From Rossellomorea vietnamensis (lineage in GTDB: Bacteria; Bacillota; Bacilli; Bacillales; Bacillaceae_B), in contig NZ_VTEH01000006.1 in NCBI RefSeq assembly GCF_008180615.1, positions 1,040 to 65,039 on the forward strand: a DNA stretch of 64,000 bases, read 5' to 3'. Positions 1-7,939 of this stretch are shown piece by piece. Every line of letters begins with the position of its first letter. Position 1 is the first letter of the stretch. Under the pieces are notes generated by a model. It did not search any database, had not been told where the DNA came from, and saw only the letters and a list, made by a program, of their open reading frames with translations. A program made the position numbers and the translations under genes.

Positions 1-1345
1 TTAGAAGTTGCTCGTTATTTTGTTTTGTTTCTTTTAGTATCATTTGTAACTGATCACGAATATACCGTGGGTACTTCTCACGAAGTTTATCCAAGTAATC
101 GTAGGCCGTTTCTGTTTCTTGGAATCGGTTCGCCACAGTATCAATGAATGCATCAATTCCTTTTGTGCGATCTCTTGTATGCTTTCTGTCTTTAATTAAT
201 TGTCCTTTACCATCTGGAATCTGATGCTTGGCCAGAAGTTCTCCTGTCTCAGAGTGATAGATTAATAGTTCTCTGTCTTTTGTTTCTTTTATTGAGACAG
301 TTTCATTCATATGAAAAGTTCCAAGTGGAAGGGAGTACCTATTGGATAAATACCGTATGGTATTGTCCTTATGGACGCTTCTTGTTATACTATTTTCATG
401 ATTGTTTAGGAAATTAATGTTTCCTGAGACTGGTCTTAAGTGTTGCTTTTCCAAGGAGAACACTTCGACCGGTCTTTTTTTTGTTGTGTTATGGATTTTT
501 CTATTACCTGTACGGTTTAACCATTCCCATCCTTGCTCATTCCAGGAATCAATATTATTGAACACTCTATACTTGGCGAAATTGTACTTAATAAATCCTA
601 CAACGTTTTCTATTTTCCCTTTGCTTTCTGGATCGGCTTTCCTACAAACCCGAAGGTTTAATTTGCGAGTTTGTTTATAGTGCTGGAACTCTTTCGTTAA
701 AATGAGATCACCGCCATTCTCGCTCACCACAATTAAGCTATCCTGATCATACACGAGTTCTCCTGGAATTCCACTAAACCATTGAAAGGCATTTTCATGA
801 GCTTGAATGACATCTTGAGTTGTAAAGGGGCGATCTAACCACTCTTTATATTTGTATCTCGAGTTAGATAGCACAAAGGCAATAAAGTTCAGCTTTACTA
901 CTTTATTACCAGACGTTTTTTGCTTGGTGTGCCCAAAGTCAACTTGGACCTGTTCCCCCATTGGTGAATCCAGAATTGCTTCATAATCCCTTGGTGAAGA
1001 TTCCTTAGCTATTTTATATTCAACTCTTAGCTCTCTTACGTAAGCACGGACTGTGCTTTCACCCACTTCAAGCTCTTTATACCTTTCCATCAACCAATCT
1101 TCTACTTGTGCTGCTGAAAGATCAGGATGTTCCCTTAACCAATTCAAGATTAACTCTTTATAAGGATCCAACTTTTTCTTTCTTGTTTGTAAGGATTCAA
1201 CCCATTCTGCCGTCTCCGAAGGAGATCTCTTAAGGTGACGATATACAGTCGCCCTGGACACCCCCAGCTTATCTGCTACTTTGGTTTTACTGAACCCTTT
1301 CTTGAGTAACTGCTGTATTTCCATATACATTTCCCACTTATCCAC
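1..1345 (-). CDS. istA: IS21-family transposase IstA, C-terminus beyond window
   Basis: DDE transposase of an IS21-type insertion sequence. The minus-strand frame is open from a GTG at 1345 to the window edge (about 448 codons of the roughly 500 usual for the family). The N-terminus holds a helix-turn-helix (KTKVADKLGVSRATVYRHL). The catalytic acidic residues appear as QVQVDFGH, ELVYDQDS and ESKGKIENV, so the visible part looks intact. The partner ATPase IstB would lie further left and is not visible. The 5' end of this gene is repeated just downstream on the map (see 1497-1814), so the element's right end is rearranged. Family assignment is firm; activity is unknown. Confidence 0.9.
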   Translation of the reverse strand, partial: MDKWEMYMEIQQLLKKGFSKTKVADKLGVSRATVYRHLKRSPSETAEWVESLQTRKKKLDPYKELILNWLREHPDLSAAQVEDWLMERYKELEVGESTVRAYVRELRVEYKIAKESSPRDYEAILDSPMGEQVQVDFGHTKQKTSGNKVVKLNFIAFVLSNSRYKYKEWLDRPFTTQDVIQAHENAFQWFSGIPGELVYDQDSLIVVSENGGDLILTKEFQHYKQTRKLNLRVCRKADPESKGKIENVVGFIKYNFAKYRVFNNIDSWNEQGWEWLNRTGNRKIHNTTKKRPVEVFSLEKQHLRPVSGNINFLNNHENSITRSVHKDNTIRYLSNRYSLPLGTFHMNETVSIKETKDRELLIYHSETGELLAKHQIPDGKGQLIKDRKHTRDRTKGIDAFIDTVANRFQETETAYDYLDKLREKYPRYIRDQLQMILKETKQNNEQLL

Positions 1346-1541
1346 CTTTTCTCAGCCCTCCAATGATTTACAAATCAAACCATCATCATACAATGGAAGG
1401 GCCATATATTTTACTGGTATATTAGGGTAAATAAGTGTTTCATCTTATCTAGCAAAAACTGTCTACTTTAGTTTAGCAGTCACAAAAGTTACTTCCTTAT
1501 GAAAAGAGTGATGTTGGAACAATTCTTCTAGTTGTAAAAAC
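1115..1541. repeat. Direct repeat copy 1 (istA 5' end plus flank)
   Basis: A 427-bp block that recurs at 1584-2010 with a constant offset of 469 bp and appears identical by eye. It covers the first part of istA, its upstream region and the 3' end of the neighbouring 513-aa gene. Two long identical blocks this close suggest a recent duplication. Confidence 0.9.
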
Positions 1542-1560
1542 ATCACTCTTTTCATAAGGA
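1494..1560. repeat. 22-bp perfect inverted repeat at duplication junction
   Basis: The arms lie at 1494-1515 and 1539-1560 and are perfect reverse complements (arm begins TCCTTATGAAAAGAGTG), with a 23-nt loop. The right arm exists only at the junction between the two direct-repeat copies. It is therefore an inverted copy of a piece of the left arm made during the rearrangement, not part of the original element. Confidence 0.9.
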
Positions 1561-1814
1561 AAGGCTGCTGAAAGATCAGGATGTGAAAGATCAGGATGTT
1601 CCCTTAACCAATTCAAGATTAACTCTTTATAAGGATCCAACTTTTTCTTTCTTGTTTGTAAGGATTCAACCCATTCTGCCGTCTCCGAAGGAGATCTCTT
1701 AAGGTGACGATATACAGTCGCCCTGGACACCCCCAGCTTATCTGCTACTTTGGTTTTACTGAACCCTTTCTTGAGTAACTGCTGTATTTCCATATACATT
1801 TCCCACTTATCCAC
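1497..1814 (-). pseudogene. Truncated duplicate of istA N-terminus
   Basis: The 105-aa frame starts at GTG 1814. Its first ~76 residues match the N-terminus of the istA at 1345, with the same helix-turn-helix. It then repeats the HPDLS stretch and reads into junction sequence, ending without a catalytic domain. It is a by-product of the 427-bp duplication. It could still make a short DNA-binding peptide able to occupy the IS end, but that is speculation. Confidence 0.85.
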
Positions 1815-2010
1815 CTTTTCTCAGCCCTCCAATGATTTACAAATCAAACCATCATCATACAATGGAAGGGCCATATATTTTACTGGTATATTAGGGTAAA
1901 TAAGTGTTTCATCTTATCTAGCAAAAACTGTCTACTTTAGTTTAGCAGTCACAAAAGTTACTTCCTTATGAAAAGAGTGATGTTGGAACAATTCTTCTAG
2001 TTGTAAAAAC
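1584..2010. repeat. Direct repeat copy 2
   Basis: Second copy of the 427-bp block at 1115-1541. A 21-bp stretch at 1564-1584 (GCTGCTGAAAGATCAGGATG and one more base) duplicates 1110-1130 once more, so the junction holds a short tandem duplication as well as an inverted arm. After 2010 the sequence continues into the complete 513-aa gene. This copy therefore carries the original flank and copy 1 is the extra one. Confidence 0.9.
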
Positions 2011-3473
2011 GCAAGTTTCCTCAAAGAAGTTGTACCATATCCTCGGTTACTACCCCAATCCAGCAGTTCCATTTTAGCCTCAACAAATTCTTCACGAGCT
2101 TGCTTTCGTGTCTTTGTCTTATCTGTTTGACAGAGAAAATGATGAGCGTCTGAATGAATCATCTCTTTTGCGAAAACACGATTTATCGATGTGGTAATAG
2201 AAGAGTCCTCATCAGTTACAAATCGCCATTCAGAAGCTCTTACAAGCTGTTTGATGAGCCATAGGTGAGCAATAGTAGTATAAGTTGCTCCAACGTGGAA
2301 CCCGTCCATATATTGAGCTCTACGATTAAACTTGGACATATCACTACGATACTTCACTTCGTCCTGCGTATCATTGTTTGTTGGTGGCTGCGGATAATGA
2401 GAATACTTCGGAAACCGAGCATTCTTTTTTGCGAATTCATTGAGGTGGTCCTCTTTTTGAAGTACCGTATCCAATGCTATGTCTCCAAGTGTAGAGGTCC
2501 AGTCGTAAGCTACATCTGAACGGAATACATACCTAGAGTGAACATCAGATGATACCACTACATTCGTTGGGAATTGACTGTCCTCAACATCACTGTAACG
2601 ACTTCCACCCATTCCTTTTTGACGCACATTGTTGAGGAAGTAGGTCATCTTATCCGTGTTTACCCATATTTCTTTGAATGTCACCTTTTGAAGTGGTTTG
2701 GTCTCGTGACGTTCCAGGAATTCCAAGCATCTCCGATAAAGAAATTCCAACTTGTCATAGTAAGTTCCTCTACCTATTCCTAAAATTTCACAAGTTCTTG
2801 TTATGGGTGCTCGGCTTAACAGTAACTTCATAAACAGAGGCAATATATCGCTTCTTTGCTGGTGATAGGTGATGGCTTGTCTCCCTTTCGGTAAGACGTT
2901 AGTAAACTTCTTGCACGTTTTACATTGATACCGTTGCGATTTCGCCTTGCTTTTACCTCGTTTATGAAATTCTTTGGCGGCAGTAAAAGGTGTTGTCTCT
3001 CCAACGGAACAGCCGTCCTTATGAAACTCATAATCAGGCTGTTGTTCTTGAACAGTGTTGACACGAACCAAACGCTCGATTTCCTCAGCAATTGACCAAT
3101 TTGATAGTGTATTTGTATAACACCCTAACACAGCTCCACCTTTAGGGTCAGGGTTGCATTTAATCGATTTTTCTGTACCAGAACCTGTTAAGCGATATCG
3201 ACTCGGCTTTCTTTTAGTCTCGAATTTCAGTTGAGGTAATCCGTGCCAAAGGCAATATGGATTCGCACAATGGTTGTATTGAATTCGGTGCTCCGTTCCA
3301 TTTAGCGTAAATCCAACTGGCTGAAACAATAACTGACTATATCTTGTCCCAAATTGCTTGGGAGTCAGGTGCTGATAATCCTTGTTCCGATTAGTAATCT
3401 CATCCATCGTAAGCGGAGAAAGGACGTTCACAACATTATCTTCTTTGGTAGCTAGTCGTTTAAGATTTGCCAT
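1932..3473 (-). CDS. Transposase-like zinc-ribbon protein of unrecognised family
   Basis: A 513-aa protein I cannot name. Near residues 65-80 there is a cysteine/histidine cluster (HCANPYCLWHG), and near 180 a zinc-ribbon half (YQCKTCKKF) like those before the helix-turn-helix of IS1-type transposases. A possible helix-turn-helix follows (ITRTCEILGIGRGTYYDKL). The C-terminal half has acidic positions in an RNase H-like rhythm (IWVNTDKM, VVVSSDVHSRY, RFVTDEDSS), as expected of a DDE recombinase. Its ATG directly follows the stop of the 80-aa gene (TAG-ATG), so translation is probably coupled. The last residues lie in the duplicated block next to the IS21 end, so the natural C-terminus may have been cut by that insertion. 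Confidence 0.6.
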   Translation of the reverse strand: MANLKRLATKEDNVVNVLSPLTMDEITNRNKDYQHLTPKQFGTRYSQLLFQPVGFTLNGTEHRIQYNHCANPYCLWHGLPQLKFETKRKPSRYRLTGSGTEKSIKCNPDPKGGAVLGCYTNTLSNWSIAEEIERLVRVNTVQEQQPDYEFHKDGCSVGETTPFTAAKEFHKRGKSKAKSQRYQCKTCKKFTNVLPKGRQAITYHQQRSDILPLFMKLLLSRAPITRTCEILGIGRGTYYDKLEFLYRRCLEFLERHETKPLQKVTFKEIWVNTDKMTYFLNNVRQKGMGGSRYSDVEDSQFPTNVVVSSDVHSRYVFRSDVAYDWTSTLGDIALDTVLQKEDHLNEFAKKNARFPKYSHYPQPPTNNDTQDEVKYRSDMSKFNRRAQYMDGFHVGATYTTIAHLWLIKQLVRASEWRFVTDEDSSITTSINRVFAKEMIHSDAHHFLCQTDKTKTRKQAREEFVEAKMELLDWGSNRGYGTTSLRKLAFLQLEELFQHHSFHKEVTFVTAKLK

Positions 3474-3716
3474 CTACTTTGCCACAACCTTATCTTCGAT
3501 TCCAAGTTGTTGAATGAGCCTGCGATTATTCCGTTTGTTATCTATCCAGTCTATGAAATCTTCATCGTCTAAGAGGTTTAGAAGAAATTGATTCACGATT
3601 TCACTTTCCGTGTGCTCCGAATATTCTGCATAGCTTTTTACGATTGTTCTAGCTCTTTCCGATACCAACCAATCAACGTTTTCTGCATTTAGGTTTTTTG
3701 GTTTAATAAATTTCAT
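3474..3716 (-). CDS. Small protein upstream of transposase-like gene
   Basis: An 80-aa, highly charged protein of unknown family. It starts at ATG 3716 behind GGAGCGG and its stop abuts the start of the 513-aa gene, so the two form one transcription and translation unit. No cysteines or membrane segments are visible. The helical, charged composition and position suggest a DNA-binding or regulatory partner of the larger protein, but no motif proves this. Confidence 0.6.
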   Translation of the reverse strand: MKFIKPKNLNAENVDWLVSERARTIVKSYAEYSEHTESEIVNQFLLNLLDDEDFIDWIDNKRNNRRLIQQLGIEDKVVAK

Positions 3717-3757
3717 TTATCACCGCTCCTATTGAATTTACACTAGGATTAGTATAA

Positions 3758-3791
3758 CCAATTCGCATACGTTTTAACACACCAATTCGCA
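3758..3791. repeat. Paired CCAATTCGCA sites before the two-gene module
   Basis: CCAATTCGCA occurs at 3758-3767 and 3782-3791 (24-bp spacing, same strand), and inverted as TGCGAATTGG at 3907-3916. The pair lies 40-75 bp upstream of the 80-aa gene's start codon. It could be an operator or a transposon-end binding site for that module. Confidence 0.55.
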
Positions 3792-3890
3792 GGAGTATGT
3801 TGGCTATCAGACTCTTGTGAAATAGGGTGCGATTTTTGTTGTGAATTAGTATGTTAAATTATTATAAATCCTTTAACAACAACAAAAATA

Positions 3891-3922
3891 AGAGTTCCAA
3901 TTCATATGCGAATTGGAACTCT
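3891..3922 (-). terminator. Hairpin terminator downstream of sda
   Basis: A perfect 13-bp stem (AGAGTTCCAATTC / GAATTGGAACTCT) with a 6-nt loop. On the minus strand it is followed by TATTTTTGTTG, which fits a Rho-independent terminator for sda. A T-rich stretch also follows on the plus strand, so it could work in both directions. Confidence 0.7.
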
Positions 3923-3997
3923 ATTTTAATTGCTTTTTTAATGTTTGTACTCCAAAACCGAACCCGTTACGATAAACGCCTGTTTTTAAAATATGGA

Positions 3998-4138
3998 TCA
4001 AGAAGAGATCTTGATACGGTAGGATAAGGAACGACGGTGAATTTCAGTTTCAATGAGGCGAATAAATTCTGGATTGAGTTTGAGATCTCTCGCTTTGTAA
4101 TACGATTCAATCAATAGATCATCAGAAAGTTTGCGCAC
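3998..4138 (-). CDS. sda: Sporulation inhibitor Sda
   Basis: A 46-aa checkpoint protein. Sda binds the histidine kinase KinA and blocks the phosphorelay, so that sporulation does not start while DNA replication is initiating or stalled. The translation begins [19 protein letters not shown] and continues with [20 protein letters not shown], the two-helix hairpin typical of Sda. The length equals the family norm and the position next to yqeG is as in B. subtilis. Start is GTG at 4138 behind GGAGGTG. The upstream region holds a cluster of DnaA boxes, which fits DnaA control of its transcription. Confidence 0.95.
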   Translation of the reverse strand: MRKLSDDLLIESYYKARDLKLNPEFIRLIETEIHRRSLSYRIKISS

Positions 4139-4252
4139 AGTGTTCACCTCCAAAAAGTTATCATTTTTTCAATGTTTATCTCATATAAATAGTAAGTTTT
4201 AACTTTGTATCATTACTCTACCAAATTTAAACAAACAGAACAAGCGTTCTTG

Positions 4253-4351
4253 TTATCCACAGCTACAGGTGGATAACTTGTGGTTAAGTTGTTCATAAAG
4301 GGTTTATATTCCATAAGTTCTAGGGGGATAATGTGTATAAAGTTATCCACA
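4253..4351. promoter_or_regulatory. DnaA-box cluster between sda and yqeG
   Basis: Perfect TTATCCACA boxes lie at 4253-4261 and 4343-4351. One-mismatch boxes lie at 4268-4276 (reverse, GGTGGATAA) and 4332-4340 (reverse, TGTGTATAA). DnaA is known to activate sda in B. subtilis through such boxes. The spacing and dense clustering here support the same control and may also titrate DnaA. Confidence 0.9.
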
Positions 4352-4529
4352 GACTGAATATCGCTTCATTTTGTCGAAAATTATTTAAGAAATTTATGGA
4401 ATAACCTTTTGTGTTCACTTAATGTCACCATATATTAAAGAGTTTTCTAAATTAATCTTCTCTAAAGTAATGCCTTCAATCTTAAATGATGGTAGAATAA
4501 TTCGTTGGCAATTATAAAAATGGTTAATT

Positions 4530-4558
4530 TTGAATCTAAAGGGAAAATTGGTTATGAT
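4530..4558 (+). promoter_or_regulatory. Sigma-A promoter of the yqeG operon
   Basis: TTGAAT at 4530 and TATGAT at 4553, spaced 17 bp, lie 37 bp before the yqeG start. A reasonable housekeeping promoter for the following eight-gene operon. Confidence 0.65.
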
Positions 4559-4595
4559 TAAATCGGTAGAAACAGAAAGTTAGAGGTGTTAAAAC

Positions 4596-5117
4596 GTGTT
4601 AAAATCTTTTTTGCCCAATGAGCAAGTTAAAGACGTTTTTCAAATAAAACCGGAAACGCTTAAGGAGCAGGGAATCAAAGCAATTATCACTGATCTTGAT
4701 AACACTTTGGTTGAATGGGACAGAGCCCAGGCGACTCCGAAGCTGATTAAATGGTTCAAGTTAATGCAGGACAACGGGATTAAGGTAACGGTTGTTTCCA
4801 ATAATAATGAAGACCGCGTGAAGCGATTTGCTGAGCCTTTGAACATACCTTTTATATTTCAGGCGAGAAAGCCTATGGGACGTGCCTTTAAAAGGGCAGT
4901 CAGGGAAATGGGAGTCAAGAAAGAAGAAGCTGTGGTTGTAGGCGACCAGCTGCTGACAGATGTGCTGGGCGGAAACCGCGGCGGCTTTTATACCATTCTT
5001 GTAGTGCCGGTTGCCCAGACTGACGGGTTCATTACAAAATTCAACCGGAAAGTGGAAAGAAGAATCATGAACTTTTTTAAACGTAAGGGCATGATTCAAT
5101 GGGAGGAAGAAAAGTGA
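4596..5117 (+). CDS. yqeG: HAD-superfamily phosphatase YqeG
   Basis: A 173-aa haloacid dehalogenase-type phosphatase of the YqeG family. Motif I is ITDLDNTLV with nucleophile and acid Asp33/Asp35. Motif II is VVSNN, the conserved lysine is in RKPMG, and motif III is VVGDQLLTDVLGG near residue 120. Its physiological substrate is not established. It starts at GTG 4596 with AGAGGTG upstream, and its stop overlaps the start of yqeH, consistent with coupling to ribosome-assembly genes. Confidence 0.93.
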   Translation: MLKSFLPNEQVKDVFQIKPETLKEQGIKAIITDLDNTLVEWDRAQATPKLIKWFKLMQDNGIKVTVVSNNNEDRVKRFAEPLNIPFIFQARKPMGRAFKRAVREMGVKKEEAVVVGDQLLTDVLGGNRGGFYTILVVPVAQTDGFITKFNRKVERRIMNFFKRKGMIQWEEEK

Positions 5118-6214
5118 CCAAAATTGTATGTACCGGATGCGGAGTCAGCATTCAAACTGAGGATAAGGAGAAGCTTGGCTATGCTCCTCCGTCCTCATTG
5201 GAGAAGGATGAAATTGTCTGTCAGAGATGTTTTCGGCTGAAACACTATAACGAAGTACAGGATGTTTCCTTGACAGATGATGACTTTTTAAAGATCTTGA
5301 ATGAAATCGGCAGAGGCGAGGGGCTTATTGTAAAAGTAGTCGATATTTTCGACTTCAATGGCAGCTGGCTTCCAGGCCTTCACCGATTTGTAGGAAATAA
5401 CCCGGTTCTCCTTATTGGAAACAAGGTAGATTTGCTTCCTAAATCTGTAAAGCCGGCTAAGTTGATTCATTGGATGAAGTTCCAGGCCAAACAGCTCGGA
5501 TTGAAACCGGTGGATGTTAAGCTTATGAGCGCTGCAAAAGGGCAGTATATCGAAGAAGCGGTTGAAGCCATTGAACAGTATCGTGAAGGCAGAAGTGTCT
5601 ACGTTGTGGGTTGTACAAACGTTGGTAAGTCCACGTTCATTAATCGTGTCATTCACCATGTATCAGGTGAAGAGGATATTATCACAACTTCCCATTTCCC
5701 TGGTACGACTCTTGATATGATTGAAATTCCCCTGGATGATGGTGAAGCCCTAATCGATACACCGGGCATCATCAACCATCACCAAATGGCCCATTATGTA
5801 GATAAGCGGGATTTAAAGTACATCACACCGAAAAAAGAGATCAAGCCTAAAGTGTTTCAGTTGAATGAAGGACAAACACTTTTCTTTGGCGGGCTGGCTC
5901 GGTTTGATTACCTTGCAGGAGGCAGGCGTTCATTTGTCTGCTATCTTTCCAACGAGCTGAACATCCACCGCACCAAGGTAGATAATGCTGATGAGCTTTA
6001 TGCAAACCATGTGGGAGAGATGCTGCAGCCGCCAAGGAAAGATGATATGGACGGATTCCCTGAACTTGTGAGGCATGAATTCAAGATAAAAGAAGGAAAG
6101 ACCGATGTTGTCTTTTCGGGACTAGGCTGGGTGACGATCAATGATGAGGGTGCCACCATTGCTGCTCATGTTCCGAAAGGCGTAAGTGTTTTCTTGAGGA
6201 AATCATTGATTTAG
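5114..6214 (+). CDS. yqeH: Circularly permuted GTPase YqeH, 30S assembly
   Basis: GTPase needed for assembly of the small ribosomal subunit. A zinc finger opens the protein (CTGC at 6-9, CQRC at 36-39). The G motifs are then permuted: NKVDLL (G4) comes before GCTNVGKS (G1) and DTPG (G3), the hallmark of the family. I prefer the GTG at 5114, which overlaps the yqeG stop as GTGA and sits 8 nt after GGGAGG. The in-frame ATG at 5099 would lack a spaced ribosome binding site. The resulting 366 aa matches the family. Confidence 0.95.
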   Translation: MTKIVCTGCGVSIQTEDKEKLGYAPPSSLEKDEIVCQRCFRLKHYNEVQDVSLTDDDFLKILNEIGRGEGLIVKVVDIFDFNGSWLPGLHRFVGNNPVLLIGNKVDLLPKSVKPAKLIHWMKFQAKQLGLKPVDVKLMSAAKGQYIEEAVEAIEQYREGRSVYVVGCTNVGKSTFINRVIHHVSGEEDIITTSHFPGTTLDMIEIPLDDGEALIDTPGIINHHQMAHYVDKRDLKYITPKKEIKPKVFQLNEGQTLFFGGLARFDYLAGGRRSFVCYLSNELNIHRTKVDNADELYANHVGEMLQPPRKDDMDGFPELVRHEFKIKEGKTDVVFSGLGWVTINDEGATIAAHVPKGVSVFLRKSLI

Positions 6215-6228
6215 GTGGAGGGTGCCCG

Positions 6229-7062
6229 ATGAAAACGTTATATGGTGTAATTGGAAATCCTATTGCCCATTCGATGTCCCCCATCATGCACAATGACGCT
6301 TTCCAGGAAAGGGACATTGATGCACATTATCAGCCGTTTCTGGTAGATAGCGAAGAACTTGGAGAAACTGTAAGGGCCTTGAAGGTTTTAGGGGTCAAAG
6401 GCTTTAATGTGACCATTCCCCATAAGCAGGCAATCATTCCGCTCCTGGATGAAGTGGATCCTCTCGCTAAGGCGATTGGAGCTGTCAATACAGTGGTGAG
6501 AAGAGATGGCCGCTTTGTCGGATATAATACGGATGGCATGGGGTTTTTAAGGTCACTGAAGGAGAACTGTCCTTTTCCTCTGGAAAATAAGAGAGTCCTG
6601 CTTATAGGTGCCGGGGGAGCGGCGAGGGCGATCTTTTATTCACTTGCTGCTTCAGGCTTTGAATATATTGATATTTGCAACCGCACACCGGAAAGAGGAG
6701 AAGTGATCATAGAAGAATGTCCATTTGTATGTACAGCCTCTTCTTTATCCTTGACACAGGCTGAACAAACCTTGGAGAACTATGATATTATCATCCAAAC
6801 CACCTCTGTCGGCATGTTTCCTGAAGTAAATGACGTGCCGCTGAGGGTGGACAAGATCAAAAAGGGTGCATTTGTATCAGATATAATTTACAACCCTCCA
6901 TTGACCAAGATTATCCGGAGATTCCGGGAACTTGGAGGTCATGGAGAAAATGGAATCGGCATGTTCGTTCATCAGGGAGCGCTTGCCTTCGAACTTTGGA
7001 CAGGAGTCAAACCAGATTCCGAGCGAATGAAAAATATTGTCCAACAACATCTGGGAGGTTAA
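6229..7062 (+). CDS. aroE: Shikimate dehydrogenase
   Basis: Reduces 3-dehydroshikimate to shikimate with NADPH in the aromatic amino acid pathway (277 aa). The substrate-binding N-terminus shows NPIAHSMSPIMHN and NVTIPHKQ with the catalytic lysine. The Rossmann fold shows GAGGAARA, followed by NRT. The C-terminus has the Gln typical of the shikimate site (MFVHQGALAFE). ATG start behind GGTGGAGG, 14 bp after yqeH in the same operon. Confidence 0.97.
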   Translation: MKTLYGVIGNPIAHSMSPIMHNDAFQERDIDAHYQPFLVDSEELGETVRALKVLGVKGFNVTIPHKQAIIPLLDEVDPLAKAIGAVNTVVRRDGRFVGYNTDGMGFLRSLKENCPFPLENKRVLLIGAGGAARAIFYSLAASGFEYIDICNRTPERGEVIIEECPFVCTASSLSLTQAEQTLENYDIIIQTTSVGMFPEVNDVPLRVDKIKKGAFVSDIIYNPPLTKIIRRFRELGGHGENGIGMFVHQGALAFELWTGVKPDSERMKNIVQQHLGG

Positions 7063-7063
7063 T

Positions 7064-7357
7064 ATGTTAACTGGCAAACAAAAGAGATATTTACGTTCAG
7101 AGGCTCACCATCTTAATCCGATATTTCAAGTCGGCAAAGGCGGAGTCAACGAAAATATGATTAAGCAAATCAGTGAAGCGCTGGAAGCGAGAGAGCTGAT
7201 TAAAGTAAGCATTCTGCAAAACTGTGATGAAGATAAGGACACCGTGGCAGATGAACTGGCTTCTGGAACGAATGCGAATATCGTTCAAATCATCGGCTTG
7301 ACAATTGTGCTGTACAAGGAATCAAAGGAAAACAAAAAAATCGAACTTCCTAGATAA
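7064..7357 (+). CDS. yhbY: YhbY/CRS1-type ribosome-assembly RNA-binding protein
   Basis: A 97-aa CRM-domain protein (YqeI in B. subtilis) that associates with pre-50S ribosomes. The conserved core GKGGVNENMIKQI is the RNA-binding loop. The true start is the ATG at 7064, ideally spaced from GGGAGG. A longer frame exists but begins inside aroE. It follows aroE by one base, so the two are probably translationally coupled. Confidence 0.93.
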   Translation: MLTGKQKRYLRSEAHHLNPIFQVGKGGVNENMIKQISEALEARELIKVSILQNCDEDKDTVADELASGTNANIVQIIGLTIVLYKESKENKKIELPR

Positions 7358-7369
7358 AGGAGGTCCAAA

Positions 7370-7939
7370 ATGGGTAAGCGTGTTGGTTTATTAGGGGGTA
7401 CATTCAACCCCCCGCATATGGGGCATTTAATCATAGCGAACGAAGTTCTGGATCAGTTTGGTCTGGATGAAGTCAGATTCATGCCGGCGGGGATCCCCCC
7501 TCATAAACAAATAACAGGAGACACTTCTTCAGAACAGCGCAAAGAAATGGTCATCTGCGCTATAGAGAATCATCCGCGGTTTGTACTTGAACCAATCGAG
7601 CTGGAGAAGGAAGGTCCATCTTATACCTACGAGACGATAAAACTTCTTATTGAGAGGGAACCCGATTCAGAGTTTCATTTCATAATAGGCGGAGACATGA
7701 TTGACTATCTGCCTAAATGGCATATGATCCAAGAATTGTCCCGGCTTATCCAATTCGTTGGCGTTCAGCGACCTGGATATGAGACGGATTCTCCTTATAA
7801 TGTAATTATGGCTGATGTCCCCCAAATAGAAATCTCTTCGACAATGATCAGAGACAGAATCGCTGCAGGAAAGACTGTGAAGTACCTTATTCCTGAAGGG
7901 GTGTCAGATTATATACGAGAGGGGAAACTATATGGATAG
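7370..7939 (+). CDS. nadD: Nicotinate-nucleotide adenylyltransferase
   Basis: Joins nicotinate mononucleotide and ATP to deamido-NAD, the committed step of NAD synthesis (189 aa). GGTFNPPHMGHL near residue 9 is the nucleotidyltransferase HxGH signature. ISSTMIRDRI near residue 155 is the second ATP-binding motif. AAAGGAGG precedes the ATG. Its 3' end overlaps yqeK by 8 bp. Confidence 0.96.
   Translation: MGKRVGLLGGTFNPPHMGHLIIANEVLDQFGLDEVRFMPAGIPPHKQITGDTSSEQRKEMVICAIENHPRFVLEPIELEKEGPSYTYETIKLLIEREPDSEFHFIIGGDMIDYLPKWHMIQELSRLIQFVGVQRPGYETDSPYNVIMADVPQIEISSTMIRDRIAAGKTVKYLIPEGVSDYIREGKLYG

Noticed and set aside
402-680. 92-aa plus-strand ORF
   Set aside because: It lies antisense to the intact istA frame, whose catalytic motifs are clear.
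1932-3473. TnsD/TniQ target selector of a Tn7-like transposon
   Set aside because: It has cysteine clusters, but they do not follow the TniQ pattern, and no tnsA, tnsB or tnsC-like genes are near.
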